The notes under the pieces were generated by a model. It was given only the letters and a program-made list of their open reading frames with translations. It was not told where the DNA came from and searched no databases. A stretch of 64,000 nt of DNA from positions 1 to 64,000 of the forward strand of contig NZ_CANKXG010000014.1 of NCBI RefSeq assembly GCF_947487575.1. Direction: 5' to 3'. The stretch's first letter is position 1. The number at the start of each line of letters is the position of its first letter. Positions 8,000 through 17,064 of the stretch are shown here, piece by piece. The DNA is from an uncultured Algibacter sp. Its GTDB lineage: Bacteria; Bacteroidota; Bacteroidia; Flavobacteriales; Flavobacteriaceae. The translations under genes were made by a program, and so were the position numbers.

Positions 8000-8044
8000 G
8001 CGCTAGGGAGTGCAGAGAAAAGCTCGCCCCTTGTGGTAACGTTC
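8000..8044 (+). repeat. GCGTTA/TAACGC dispersed repeat, short copy 3
   Basis: A shortened or decayed copy that begins GCGCTAGGGA and ends CTTGTGGTAACG. It keeps both ends but has lost most of the middle. It lies just upstream of the glycosyltransferase gene, between divergent genes. A promoter-like TATCTTTG at 7978-7985 lies directly before it, without a clear -33 element. Confidence 0.6.
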
Positions 8045-8055
8045 AAATTATTAAG

Positions 8056-9102
8056 ATGAAAAAACGGATTTTAGTTGCGCCTTTAAATTGGGGACTTGGA
8101 CATGCTACGCGTTGTATCCCTATTATAAATGCTTTGATTGACGAAGGATTTGTACCCGTTATTGCTAGTGATGGCAATGCATTAACACTATTACGAAAAG
8201 AATTTCCTAACCTATCTTCCATTGAGTTGCCTACTTATAATATTAAGTACACAAAAAACGGAAGGCTTTTTAAACTAAAACTTTTAAAGAATTCACCTAA
8301 GCTTTTAAAGGCTATTAAGGCTGAAAAAAGAGCCGTTTCTAGCATTTTAGAAAACAATGATATTGCTGGAATAATTTCTGATAACAGATTAGGGGTGAGG
8401 AGTAAAAAAGTGCCTTCTATTTTTATAACACATCAACTAAATGTTTTGAGTGGTAATACCACTTGGCTGAGTACTAAAGCGCATCAAAAAATTATTAAAA
8501 AATTTGATGAATGTTGGGTTCCTGATTCTGATAATGCTATTAATTTAAGTGGAAAACTTGGACACATTACAGATTTTGATACACCTATAAAATATATGGG
8601 GCCGTTGAGCAGATTTACTAAAACAAACTCTAAAATTAAAAACGATTTAATGGTTTTGCTTTCGGGACCCGAACCACAACGCACATTGCTTGAAAAAAAG
8701 TTACTTATTAAATTAAAAAACTATTCTGGAAACGTGATTTTTGTAAAAGGCATTGTGGAGAAAGAGCAAACTATACAAGTTTATGGAACTATTACAATTT
8801 ATAATTTTATGACTTCTGCTTTACTAGAAAAAACTATAAATGAAAGTGCTTTAATACTCTCGCGTTCTGGTTATACTACAGTTATGGATTTGGCTAAACT
8901 TAGTAAAAAAGCCTTTTTCATTCCTACACCTGGGCAATTTGAACAAGAATATTTAGCTAAACGACTTACAGAAATGAGTTTAGTACCAAGTTGCAAACAA
9001 AAAGATTTTACCCTGGAAAAATTAAACAACACCAATGCTTACAAAGGTTTAAAAGCGCTTGATTTTGAGACTGACTTTAAAGATTTATTTAGCCTTTTCT
9101 AG
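8056..9102 (+). CDS. GT28/MurG-like glycosyltransferase
   Basis: A 348-residue GT-B-fold protein. The N-terminal glycine-rich acceptor loop reads GLGHATR (residues 13-19), and a MurG-like donor-site motif, SRSGYTTVMDLA, is followed by PTPGQFEQEYLA. Such proteins transfer a sugar from a UDP-sugar, usually to a lipid or polysaccharide acceptor at the inner membrane. It is not MurG itself, because there is no cell-wall cluster. Its end overlaps the 3' end of the convergent histidine kinase gene by 18 bases. Confidence 0.8.
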   Translation: MKKRILVAPLNWGLGHATRCIPIINALIDEGFVPVIASDGNALTLLRKEFPNLSSIELPTYNIKYTKNGRLFKLKLLKNSPKLLKAIKAEKRAVSSILENNDIAGIISDNRLGVRSKKVPSIFITHQLNVLSGNTTWLSTKAHQKIIKKFDECWVPDSDNAINLSGKLGHITDFDTPIKYMGPLSRFTKTNSKIKNDLMVLLSGPEPQRTLLEKKLLIKLKNYSGNVIFVKGIVEKEQTIQVYGTITIYNFMTSALLEKTINESALILSRSGYTTVMDLAKLSKKAFFIPTPGQFEQEYLAKRLTEMSLVPSCKQKDFTLEKLNNTNAYKGLKALDFETDFKDLFSLF

Positions 9103-10128
9103 AGTAAAAGAAAACTCGCTACCCACACCATACTCACTCTCTACGTATATTTTTTCTTGGTGTGCTTCTATAATATGTTTTACAATAGCAAGTCCAAGAC
9201 CAGAACCACCTTCTGTTCTAGACCCGCTTTTATCTACACGATAAAAACGCTCAAAAAGCCTCGGTATATGTACTCTATTAATCCCTTCTCCGTTATCAGT
9301 AACTCTTACTATAACTTTATTTTTAATGAGGTTTTCTATACTAACCTCGGTAGTTCCTTTTTCGCTTCCGTACTTAATGGAGTTTACTATTAAATTTGAT
9401 ATAACTTGTTGAATACGGTCTTTATCTGCTTTAACCATTATTGGGTTTGGGTAAGGTCTATCAAAAGTTAATGTTACTTGTTTTTTACTAGCCTTCATCT
9501 CAAACATTTCAAAAACATTTTCAACTAGCTCAACAATATTAAAAACTTCCATATTTAAACTTAAATCACCAACTTCTAGTTTGGTAATCATGTCTAAATC
9601 TTTAACAATATAGCCTAATCTTTCAATCCCTTTACTGGCTCTTTTTAGATATTTTTCTCTGATGTTTTCATCATCCATAGCACCATCAAGCAAGGTTAAG
9701 ATATAACCTTGAACGGTAAACAAAGGCGTTTTTAACTCATGAGACACGTTACCTAAAAAATCTTTTCTATATTCTTCTCTTACTTTTAGGGTTTCAATTT
9801 CGATTTTCTTATCTCTAGCAAACTTATCTATTTCTTCTGTTAAGCTTTGCATATTTGTAGTAATAGCACCTTTTGTAAGATTAACAGATTCAAGCAAGGT
9901 TAAATCGTCATAGATTTTTTTAACGCGTTTATATATAAAACGCTCTACATTAAATTGAATAATAATAAACGAAAAGGAAAAAATGCAAATTGAAAACATT
10001 AACGGATAATACCACTTCAAAATATCATAGTAATACAAAAAAACACTCATTAAGAGTGTCGTAAATAACGTAATGTACAATGCCGTACGAAACGCAAACC
10101 GATATGATTTTTTAAATTTTGCCTGCAT
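9085..10128 (-). CDS. PhoR-like sensor histidine kinase
   Basis: A 347-residue membrane histidine kinase. Two hydrophobic segments (about residues 15-35 and 40-60) flank only a few periplasmic residues, so it has no real external sensor domain. It then has the H-box FLGNVSHELKTPL (His130), the N-box NLIVNSIKYG, and G-boxes DNGEGI and GGSGLGLAIVKHI. The start overlaps the stop of the response regulator gene by one base, so they form a regulator-kinase operon. A role in phosphate starvation like PhoR is plausible, but no pst or pho genes are nearby. A membrane or intracellular stimulus is more likely than a soluble external ligand. Confidence 0.9.
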   Translation of the reverse strand: MQAKFKKSYRFAFRTALYITLFTTLLMSVFLYYYDILKWYYPLMFSICIFSFSFIIIQFNVERFIYKRVKKIYDDLTLLESVNLTKGAITTNMQSLTEEIDKFARDKKIEIETLKVREEYRKDFLGNVSHELKTPLFTVQGYILTLLDGAMDDENIREKYLKRASKGIERLGYIVKDLDMITKLEVGDLSLNMEVFNIVELVENVFEMFEMKASKKQVTLTFDRPYPNPIMVKADKDRIQQVISNLIVNSIKYGSEKGTTEVSIENLIKNKVIVRVTDNGEGINRVHIPRLFERFYRVDKSGSRTEGGSGLGLAIVKHIIEAHQEKIYVESEYGVGSEFSFTLEKAK

Positions 10129-10808
10129 TAATCTACAAACTTATAGCCTACTCCTTTTATGGTTTTAAAACTCTTATCTCCTAGTTTTTCTCGAAGTTTC
10201 CTGATGTGAACATCAATAGTTCTACCACCAACAATAACCTCGTTACCCCAAACAGCATCAAGAATTTCATCTCTTTTAAAAACTTTTCCTGGTTTGGACG
10301 CTAGTAAAGATAATAATTCAAATTCTTTTCTAGGTAAAATAAGTTCTTTTCCTTTTGATACAATTTTATACTCATCTCTATTAATAACCAAGCTACCAAC
10401 TTTAACGGTATCAGCGACTTCTTCTTCTTTAAAACGTCTTAAAAGTGCCTTTACTTTACTAACTAAAACCTTTGGTTTAATTGGTTTTGTAATATAATCA
10501 TCAGCACCCGCATCAAAACCTGCAACTTGCGAATAATCCTCGCCTCTAGCTGTTAAAAAAGTAATTATTGTGTTTTTTAAATCTGGGTTTTTTCTAATAA
10601 TTTCACAGGCCTCAATACCATCCATTTCGGGCATCATAACATCTAAAATTATCAAATGCGGCAACTCTTTTTTAGCTTTTTCAACACCTTCCTGTCCATT
10701 TTCGGCAGTAATAACTTGATAGCCTTCATTAGACAAATTATAACCTACAATCTCTAAGATATCTGGCTCATCATCAACCAATAGTATTTTAATATCTTTC
10801 TGTTTCAT
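10128..10808 (-). CDS. PhoB/OmpR-type response regulator
   Basis: A 226-residue regulator with a receiver domain (acidic VDDEPD near the start, phosphoacceptor Asp56 in LILDVMMPEMDG, Lys in YITKPIKP) and a winged-helix DNA-binding domain ending IKGVGYKFVD. It is partner to the sensor kinase whose start codon overlaps its stop. Its targets cannot be read from this window. The divergent gene starting at 11002 is a possible target by position only. Confidence 0.93.
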   Translation of the reverse strand: MKQKDIKILLVDDEPDILEIVGYNLSNEGYQVITAENGQEGVEKAKKELPHLIILDVMMPEMDGIEACEIIRKNPDLKNTIITFLTARGEDYSQVAGFDAGADDYITKPIKPKVLVSKVKALLRRFKEEEVADTVKVGSLVINRDEYKIVSKGKELILPRKEFELLSLLASKPGKVFKRDEILDAVWGNEVIVGGRTIDVHIRKLREKLGDKSFKTIKGVGYKFVD

Positions 10809-10947
10809 GCTTATATACTTGTTTCTTGAAGTAAAGATAAAACTAAAAACATAATTCCATCAACATAACAAATTTAATAACATTAAGGTAACAAACGCTT
10901 TACATCAAATTAAGATTTCGACCAATTACTGTAATCTTTAACAGTGT

Positions 10948-10982
10948 TTTGGCATCACTTTTGCTGTAATACATTACCTTTG
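10948..10982 (+). promoter_or_regulatory. Bacteroidota promoter for small T9SS gene
   Basis: TTTG at 10948-10951 and TACCTTTG at 10975-10982 are 23 bases apart, the upper end of the accepted spacing. The predicted start of transcription lies about 15 bases before the ATG at 11002. Confidence 0.5.
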
Positions 10983-11001
10983 TATAACCAAATCGTAGTG
11001 T

Positions 11002-11343
11002 ATGAAAAATATTTACTTATTATTTTTATTCGCAGCTTTAGCATGTTTTACGTCACAAAATTTAGACGCTCAAAACCATGCTAAAAATCCCTCTACGCAG
11101 CCTAACATTGAAGGATTAGCCATTTACCCTAACCCTGTCAATAGTCAAAGCCCTATAATAAACATTGCCTCTAAGCAAAGTTTAGTTAAGCATATAGAAA
11201 TATTTGATGTTCTAGGTAAACAAGTATTCACAACCGTGTTAACTGGTAAAGAATTAAATGTTTCTAATTTAAAAAGAGGCGTTTATATTTTAAAAATCAG
11301 CGAAAATAACATAAGCGCATCACGAAAGCTTGTAATCAGATAA
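11002..11343 (+). CDS. Minimal T9SS sorting-domain protein
   Basis: A 113-residue exported protein. Residues 1-24 form a signal peptide, then comes a linker of about 15 residues, and the rest is a type A T9SS C-terminal sorting domain: YPNPV at 42-46, an IEIFDVLGKQV strand, GVYILKI at 93-99 and the terminal KLVIR. Normally this domain is the tail of a large secreted cargo and directs it through the type IX secretion system onto the cell surface. Here there is virtually no cargo. It has its own promoter and terminator, so it seems to be a complete gene rather than a fragment. It might be a surface-anchored peptide or a competitor or regulator of sorting, which is inference. Confidence 0.85.
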   Translation: MKNIYLLFLFAALACFTSQNLDAQNHAKNPSTQPNIEGLAIYPNPVNSQSPIINIASKQSLVKHIEIFDVLGKQVFTTVLTGKELNVSNLKRGVYILKISENNISASRKLVIR

Positions 11344-11365
11344 CATAAAAATTTAATATTACAGT

Positions 11366-11396
11366 AAGCGTTGTTTTTTTAGCAACGCTTTTTTTT
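11366..11396 (+). terminator. Intrinsic terminator after T9SS gene
   Basis: An 8-bp stem, AAGCGTTG / CAACGCTT (11366-11373 and 11383-11390), is followed by a run of eight T. Confidence 0.85.
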
Positions 11397-11483
11397 GGCG
11401 TTACCACAAGGGTCGGGCTTTCTGTTACAAGTCCTCGCACCTCCTACGTCGGGCTGTGGGCTATCCACTTCAATCCCTAACGT
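11397..11483 (-). repeat. GCGTTA/TAACGC dispersed repeat, copy 4
   Basis: A reverse-orientation copy nearly identical to the one at 4046-4135. Read on the minus strand it begins ACGTTAGGGATTGAAGTGG and ends CTTGTGGTAACGCC. It starts directly at the end of the T-run of the preceding terminator and stops 34 bases before the promoter of the next gene. Confidence 0.85.
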
Positions 11484-11516
11484 ACATCCTAACTCATTAT
11501 CAACAGTCTAACTTAT

Positions 11517-11547
11517 TTTGAGGTTGATTAGGTATTGTATACTTTTG
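11517..11547 (+). promoter_or_regulatory. Consensus Bacteroidota promoter for LuxE-like gene
   Basis: TTTG at 11517-11520 and TACTTTTG at 11540-11547 are separated by exactly 19 bases, a full match to the Flavobacteriaceae consensus. The ATG follows at 11563. Confidence 0.7.
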
Positions 11548-11562
11548 TTTCTTTGCTAAAAT

Positions 11563-12543
11563 ATGATAGATACGAAATCAATATTTAATATAAAAAATCA
11601 AGCTGAATTTGAAACTTTAGCCCTAAAAGTTTTTAAATTTCAATTTGAAAACAATCGTGTCTACAGGTCTTTTTGCGATTTGCTTTATAAACACCCAAGC
11701 GAGGTTAAAACCATAAAAGACATTCCTTTTTTACCTATTCAGTTTTTTAAAACACGAGATGTTCTAAGTTCTAAAAACCTTATAAAAACAACCTTCACAA
11801 GCTCAGGCACTACAGGAAGTGAAACCAGTAAACATCATATTACAGATTTAAATATCTACACACAAAGTTTCACAAAAGGTTTTGAACAGTTTTATGGTAA
11901 TATTAAAGATTATGTGGTTTTAGGGCTTCTACCATCATATTTAGAGCGAGAAGGTTCATCACTAATTTACATGGTAGATTCCATAATAAAAACCTCAAAA
12001 CATCCAGAAAGCGGTTTTTATTTAAATAACTTTTCTGAATTAAAAAACACTTTAATCAAAGCTGATACTGAAGGTAAAAAGATATTACTTATAGGTGTTT
12101 CTTTTGCATTGTTAGATTTAATTGAAACCTATCAATTCAATTTAAAAAATACCATTATTATGGAAACTGGAGGAATGAAAGGTAGGCGAAAAGAACTTAT
12201 CCGAACCGAACTTCATAACACCCTAAAAAAAGGTTTTGGAGTGGACTATATTCATAGTGAATATGGCATGACAGAACTCTTAAGTCAAGCTTACTCCAAA
12301 GGAAATGGTATATTTAATTGCCCACCTTGGATGCAAATTTTAACTCGCGATACCGAGGATGCTTTAACTATACAAACATCAGGAAAAGCAGGTGGTTTAA
12401 ACATTATAGATTTAGCCAATGTAAACTCATGCTCTTTTATAGCAACCCAAGATTTAGGACGCGTAAATAGCAATGGTTCCTTTGAAGTTATAGGGAGGTT
12501 TGATAATTCAGACATCCGTGGATGTAATCTTATGGTGCTTTAA
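11563..12543 (+). CDS. LuxE-like acyl-protein synthetase/acyltransferase
   Basis: A 326-residue protein of the LuxE/acyl-protein synthetase family, related to adenylate-forming ligases. The nucleotide-binding loop reads SSGTTGS (about residues 80-86). A second ANL-like region has METGGMKGRRKE, then YGMTELLSQAY. No carrier domain is fused. In marine Flavobacteriaceae such stand-alone proteins probably activate a fatty or aryl acid for a polysaccharide or lipid; there are no lux genes here. It has its own promoter and is followed by a terminator. Confidence 0.8.
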   Translation: MIDTKSIFNIKNQAEFETLALKVFKFQFENNRVYRSFCDLLYKHPSEVKTIKDIPFLPIQFFKTRDVLSSKNLIKTTFTSSGTTGSETSKHHITDLNIYTQSFTKGFEQFYGNIKDYVVLGLLPSYLEREGSSLIYMVDSIIKTSKHPESGFYLNNFSELKNTLIKADTEGKKILLIGVSFALLDLIETYQFNLKNTIIMETGGMKGRRKELIRTELHNTLKKGFGVDYIHSEYGMTELLSQAYSKGNGIFNCPPWMQILTRDTEDALTIQTSGKAGGLNIIDLANVNSCSFIATQDLGRVNSNGSFEVIGRFDNSDIRGCNLMVL

Positions 12544-12663
12544 ACTGGAGAAATATATAAAATTCAAAAAATAATATTAAACTGGTGTAAGCTTTCAAAA
12601 AATACGACGTCTAAAGTATCAGCTAAGAAAAAGAAAAATTAGTTTTTAGTAGTTGGTAATGAT

Positions 12664-12690
12664 AAGCCTGAGCTCTCTCTCAGGCTTTTC
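12664..12690. terminator. Terminator between LuxE-like gene and tyrS
   Basis: A 9-bp stem, AAGCCTGAG / CTCAGGCTT (12664-12672 and 12679-12687), has a six-base loop. It sits between convergent genes; T-rich sequence follows on the right. Confidence 0.75.
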
Positions 12691-12696
12691 TATTTT

Positions 12697-13992
12697 TTAT
12701 ACTATTTGCAATACAAAATAATTTTTCTTTCCACGTTGCAATAACACAAACTTATTATTTATTAAATCTTTTGAAGTAATACTGTAATCGTCTTTTACTT
12801 TCTCCTTATTAACTGAAATTGAGTTTTCTTTAAGAGCCCTTCTGGCTTCACCATTCGATTTTAAAAACCCGCCTTTTTCAGCTAAGGCAGCAATAATATC
12901 TAACCCATTATCAATTTCAGATTGTTCAATTTGAGTTTGAGGAACACCATCAAAAATATCCAAAAACGTTTTTTCATCTAAGGTTTTTAAGTCATCACTT
13001 GTAGATTTTCCGAATAGAATATTACTTGCTTTAATGGCATTATCTAAATCTTCTTGAGAGTGAACCATTACTGTAATTTCTTCAGCCAAACGTTTTTGCA
13101 AAACTCTTAAATGTGGTGCTTCTTTATGCTCAGATATCAAATTATTAATGTCATCTTCATTTAAAAAAGTAAAAATCTTAATATATTTTTCAGCATCTTC
13201 ATCACTAGAGTTTAACCAATATTGGTAAAATTTATAAGGCGATGTTCTATTAGCATCTAACCAAACATTTCCACCTTCAGATTTCCCAAATTTGGATCCA
13301 TCAGATTTTGTTATTAACGGACATGTAATGGCAAAACCTTTTCCGCCAGCAATTCTTCTAATAAGTTCTGTACCTGTTGTAATGTTTCCCCATTGGTCAC
13401 TTCCACCCATTTGAATGGAACAATCTTTTTCTTTATAAAGATGAAGAAAATCGTAACCCTGCACCATTTGATAGGTGAATTCTGTAAAGCTCATTCCTTC
13501 TGATGATTCAGATGAAATTCTATTTTTAACAGAATCCTTAGCCATCATATAATTTACAGTGATATGCTTACCAACATCACGAATAAATTCAAGAAATGAA
13601 AAATCTTTCATCCAATCATAGTTATTCACTAATTCAGCAGCATTTGCTTCATTACTTTCAAAATCTAAAAAATGTGATAACTGTCCTTTTATAGCGTCTT
13701 GATTATGCCTCAGCGTTTTTTCATCTAACAAATTACGCTCGTTTGATTTTCCTGAAGGATCACCAATCATACCAGTTGCGCCACCAACTAAAGCTACAGG
13801 TTTATGCCCACAACGCTGATAATGTGCTAAAAGCATAATTGGAACTAAATTACCAATGTGTAAAGAATCTGCCGTTGGATCAAAACCAACATAAGCACTG
13901 CGCATGCTTTCCATTAAATGTTCTTCAGCCCCTGGCATAACAGTATGTATCATGCCTCTCCAAGTTAATTCTTCAACAAAATTCTTTATCAT
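12697..13992 (-). CDS. tyrS: Tyrosyl-tRNA synthetase
   Basis: A class I synthetase charging tRNA-Tyr. From the chosen start (MIKNFVEEL) it is 431 residues, a normal length, with HIGN at about 45-48, the KMSKS-type loop KFGKS at about 234-238, and a C-terminal S4 RNA-binding domain ([17 protein letters not shown]). The frame stays open upstream to 14055, but the extra 21 residues have no counterpart in the family, so the ATG at 13992 is preferred. Confidence 0.96.
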   Translation of the reverse strand: MIKNFVEELTWRGMIHTVMPGAEEHLMESMRSAYVGFDPTADSLHIGNLVPIMLLAHYQRCGHKPVALVGGATGMIGDPSGKSNERNLLDEKTLRHNQDAIKGQLSHFLDFESNEANAAELVNNYDWMKDFSFLEFIRDVGKHITVNYMMAKDSVKNRISSESSEGMSFTEFTYQMVQGYDFLHLYKEKDCSIQMGGSDQWGNITTGTELIRRIAGGKGFAITCPLITKSDGSKFGKSEGGNVWLDANRTSPYKFYQYWLNSSDEDAEKYIKIFTFLNEDDINNLISEHKEAPHLRVLQKRLAEEITVMVHSQEDLDNAIKASNILFGKSTSDDLKTLDEKTFLDIFDGVPQTQIEQSEIDNGLDIIAALAEKGGFLKSNGEARRALKENSISVNKEKVKDDYSITSKDLINNKFVLLQRGKKNYFVLQIV

Positions 13993-14113
13993 TTTTACAG
14001 ATTTAAGTTTAAAATTGTTAAATGCCCATAATGGGCTTTTTACAAAACTATGCAAAGATAAAAATACAGGTATAATTCCTTATGAATTCTGAATAATTCT
14101 TTAATTTAGTTGC

Positions 14114-15115
14114 ATGATTTTAGTAACAGGAGGAACGGGATTGGTTGGAGCACATTTATTGTATAGGCTTGTTTCTGAAAATAAAAAAGTAAAAGCAATT
14201 TATAGAACAGAGCATAAACTTGAAAACACTAAAAATGTATTTTCTTGTTATACAAATGATGTTGATTCTTTATTCAATAATATTGAATGGATAAAAGCTG
14301 ACCTTTTAGATGTCTCTGCTCTTTCTGAAGCTTTCAAAGGTGTAACCTATGTATACCACTCTGCCGCTTTTGTCTCGTTTGAACCAGATAAATATCAAAT
14401 ATTAAGAAAAATAAATATTGAAGGCACGGCTAATATTGTAAACCTTTGTATTTCAAATACTATTGAAAAACTTTGTTATGTAAGCTCTATTGCTACACTT
14501 GGTAACACTCTAAATAATAAATCCATTACTGAAGAAACCAATTGGAATCCGGAAGACGACAATAGTGTTTATGCCATTACAAAATACGGTGCCGAAATGG
14601 AAGTTTGGAGGGGTACTCAAGAAGGTGTTAATGCTGTGGTTGTAAACCCTGGTGTTATTCTAGGCCCTGGTATTTGGCGCTACGGCAGTGGGAATTTATT
14701 TAAAAAAGCCAGTAAAGGTTTAAAACATTATTCTTCTGGAACGGTAGGGTTGGTTTCTATTGATGATGTTGTTTCTATTATGATTACGCTAATGCATAGT
14801 GAAATAATAAACGAACGTTTTGTATTAGTTGCAGAAAATTGGACATACAAAAATTTTCTTCAAGCCTTAGCCAAATCTGTAAACTCTAAACTCCCAAAAA
14901 AGCAAGCAAGTAAAAGTCTTTTAAACATCGCTTGGAGATTAGATTGGTTAAAACATAAATTAACGGGAAAACGGAGGCAGTTAACCAAACATATTGCTAA
15001 ATCTTTAATAACCGAAACACATTACAATAGCGATAAAATAAAAACAGTGTTAAATTATAAATTTAAAACTATTGATATAACTATTAAATCTATTGGGGAA
15101 CACTATCAGAAATAG
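14114..15115 (+). CDS. NAD-dependent epimerase/dehydratase (extended SDR)
   Basis: A 333-residue extended short-chain dehydrogenase. The NAD(P)-binding loop is TGGTGLVGAH (residues 5-14), with the conserved YHSAAFVSF segment and catalytic YAITK at 153-157. The family includes dihydroflavonol reductase-like and sugar-nucleotide epimerase members; this one looks nearer the dihydroflavonol-4-reductase/cholesterol dehydrogenase-like group, substrate unknown. Its 3' end overlaps the convergent DUF4296 gene by 26 bases. Confidence 0.85.
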   Translation: MILVTGGTGLVGAHLLYRLVSENKKVKAIYRTEHKLENTKNVFSCYTNDVDSLFNNIEWIKADLLDVSALSEAFKGVTYVYHSAAFVSFEPDKYQILRKINIEGTANIVNLCISNTIEKLCYVSSIATLGNTLNNKSITEETNWNPEDDNSVYAITKYGAEMEVWRGTQEGVNAVVVNPGVILGPGIWRYGSGNLFKKASKGLKHYSSGTVGLVSIDDVVSIMITLMHSEIINERFVLVAENWTYKNFLQALAKSVNSKLPKKQASKSLLNIAWRLDWLKHKLTGKRRQLTKHIAKSLITETHYNSDKIKTVLNYKFKTIDITIKSIGEHYQK

Positions 15116-15629
15116 GTTGAACTAAACCTTCTAATTCTTTTTTTTCTTTAAATAGCATAGTATCCTTTTGAATAGAATTATTTAGTGTCTCTTTTAACTT
15201 TAAAGAATCTTTCTTTTGTTCTTCATAAACCTTTGCTAATGAATCTGCTTCTCTTTTGGTTTTTTCTTTCCATTCCTTTCCTTCAATAACTTTGAGTTCT
15301 TTTTTTAGTTTATCTATGCTATCGGCTAATCTTGTATAAATATCTTCATAGTCTTCAACATGAAATGCATAATAATTATTACTTAAAGCAAACTGTAAAC
15401 TATCTATGTTATACTTTTCATAAATATATGTATTCATATCAAGACCACTATCTCTCATGATAATCTTGTTTTTTGAACTTGCAGAAGTAATCAGCCTAGC
15501 GTCAATTAAAATATCAACCATTTTACCTTTAGAAATTAGATTCTTTGGTTTTTCTGGGCCTTCTAATTTATTACAAGCTATAGTTGTAAATATTACTATT
15601 AAAATTATTATTAATCGCTTTAATATCAT
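15090..15629 (-). CDS. DUF4296 lipoprotein
   Basis: A 179-residue lipoprotein: hydrophobic N-terminus with lipobox ending at Cys19 (TTIAC), a DUF4296 core (MVDILIDARLI ... YIYEKYNID), then a charged coiled-coil tail. The function is unknown. The start overlaps the end of the dihydroorotase gene by four bases. This GT2-dihydroorotase-DUF4296 order appears to be a stable flavobacterial arrangement, although the genes have no obvious shared pathway. Confidence 0.85.
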   Translation of the reverse strand: MILKRLIIILIVIFTTIACNKLEGPEKPKNLISKGKMVDILIDARLITSASSKNKIIMRDSGLDMNTYIYEKYNIDSLQFALSNNYYAFHVEDYEDIYTRLADSIDKLKKELKVIEGKEWKEKTKREADSLAKVYEEQKKDSLKLKETLNNSIQKDTMLFKEKKELEGLVQPISDSVPQ

Positions 15630-16972
15630 CTATTAAAAGTTAATCGTTTAGCAGCCTTAACGTTACTAAATTTAGCATTGTGATATACTAAAGTACCATT
15701 TAAGAATGTATGTGTAATTCTTGATTTAAAAGTAGCACCCTCAAATGGTGACCATCCGCATTTATATAAAATATTATCTTTTGTTACTGTCCACGGGTTA
15801 TTTAAATCAACAATCACTAAATCAGCAAAATACCCTTCTTTTATATATCCGCGCCTTTCTACTTGAAATAAAATTGCAGGATTATGACACATTTTTTCAA
15901 CAATTTTCTCTAAAGATATTTTTTCTTTATGATACATTTCTAAAAGTGCTGGTAAGGCATGTTGTACTAACGGCCCTCCAGATGGTGCACTTGTATAAAC
16001 GTTATTCTTTTCCTCCTTAGTATGTGGCGCATGGTCTGTGGCAATTACGTCTATTCTATCATCTAGTAAAGCTTCCCATAATTGATCTCTATCTTTTTTA
16101 GTTTTTACTGCAGGATTCCATTTAATATGTGTCCCCTTTTCATCATAATTTTCATCTGAAAACCAAAGGTGATGTACACAAACTTCTGCAGTAATTTTCT
16201 TTTCAACTAAAGGTATTTTATTAGTAAATAAATTGGTCTCTTTTCCTGTTGAAAGATGAAAAACATGTAATCTCGCCCCAGTCTTTTTTGCTAATTCTAT
16301 AGCTTGAGAGGAAGATAAATAACATGCCTCTTCACTTCTAATGATGGGGTGATATTTAATAGGAATATCATCACCAAATTCATCTATATGCTCCTTTAAA
16401 TTTTTCTTTATAGTTCCTTCATCCTCACAATGGACAGAGATAACCATATTGGTGCTTTTAAATATTTTCTCTAAAACTTTTGGATCATCCACCAACATAT
16501 TACCAGTTGAAGAGCCTAAAAATAGTTTTAGTCCTGCAACCTGATTGACATCCAGTTTTAAAATTTCGTCTAAATTATCGTTTGTACCACCAAACATAAA
16601 CGAATAATTTGCCGATGATGTTTTTGCTGCTATTTCAAATTTTTCTTCTAACTTCTCAATAGTCGTGGTCTGTGGATTTGTATTTGGCATTTCAATAAAA
16701 GACGTAATACCTCCAGCAATAGCTGCTTTAGACTCTGTTTCTATATTAGCCTTATGTGTTAATCCTGGTTCTCTAAAATGTACTTGATCGTCTATAGCAC
16801 CGGGCAAAAGGTATTTCCCTTCGGCATCATAAACTAATACATCAGCAGATTTTGGGCTAATTGAATCTGCTATTTGTTTTATATAGTTGTCTTCAATCAA
16901 TACATCGCCACTAAAAATAGCTCCTTCGTTAACAATTTTAGCATTTTTTATTAGTGTAATTTTCTTTTGCAT
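15626..16972 (-). CDS. pyrC: Dihydroorotase
   Basis: A cyclic amidohydrolase of pyrimidine biosynthesis that closes carbamoyl-aspartate to dihydroorotate. Visible active-site segments are DDQVHFREPG near residues 61-70 (metal histidine), KLFLGSSTG (candidate carboxylated lysine), HVFHLSTGKE and ATDHAPHTKEEK. All metal ligands of an active enzyme seem present, unlike the inactive PyrC' paralogues. The ATG at 16972 (MQKKITLIKN) fits the family better than the one at 16981. The class I (dihydroorotase/allantoinase-like) form cannot be separated completely from other amidohydrolases by eye. Confidence 0.9.
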   Translation of the reverse strand: MQKKITLIKNAKIVNEGAIFSGDVLIEDNYIKQIADSISPKSADVLVYDAEGKYLLPGAIDDQVHFREPGLTHKANIETESKAAIAGGITSFIEMPNTNPQTTTIEKLEEKFEIAAKTSSANYSFMFGGTNDNLDEILKLDVNQVAGLKLFLGSSTGNMLVDDPKVLEKIFKSTNMVISVHCEDEGTIKKNLKEHIDEFGDDIPIKYHPIIRSEEACYLSSSQAIELAKKTGARLHVFHLSTGKETNLFTNKIPLVEKKITAEVCVHHLWFSDENYDEKGTHIKWNPAVKTKKDRDQLWEALLDDRIDVIATDHAPHTKEEKNNVYTSAPSGGPLVQHALPALLEMYHKEKISLEKIVEKMCHNPAILFQVERRGYIKEGYFADLVIVDLNNPWTVTKDNILYKCGWSPFEGATFKSRITHTFLNGTLVYHNAKFSNVKAAKRLTFNR

Positions 16973-17064
16973 ATTTTTCATTTCATCTGTATTAATTTTA
17001 TAAATATATCAGATGTAATTCGTTAATATTTATTTCGATTGGTTTTAAAACTAATTGGTATAAC

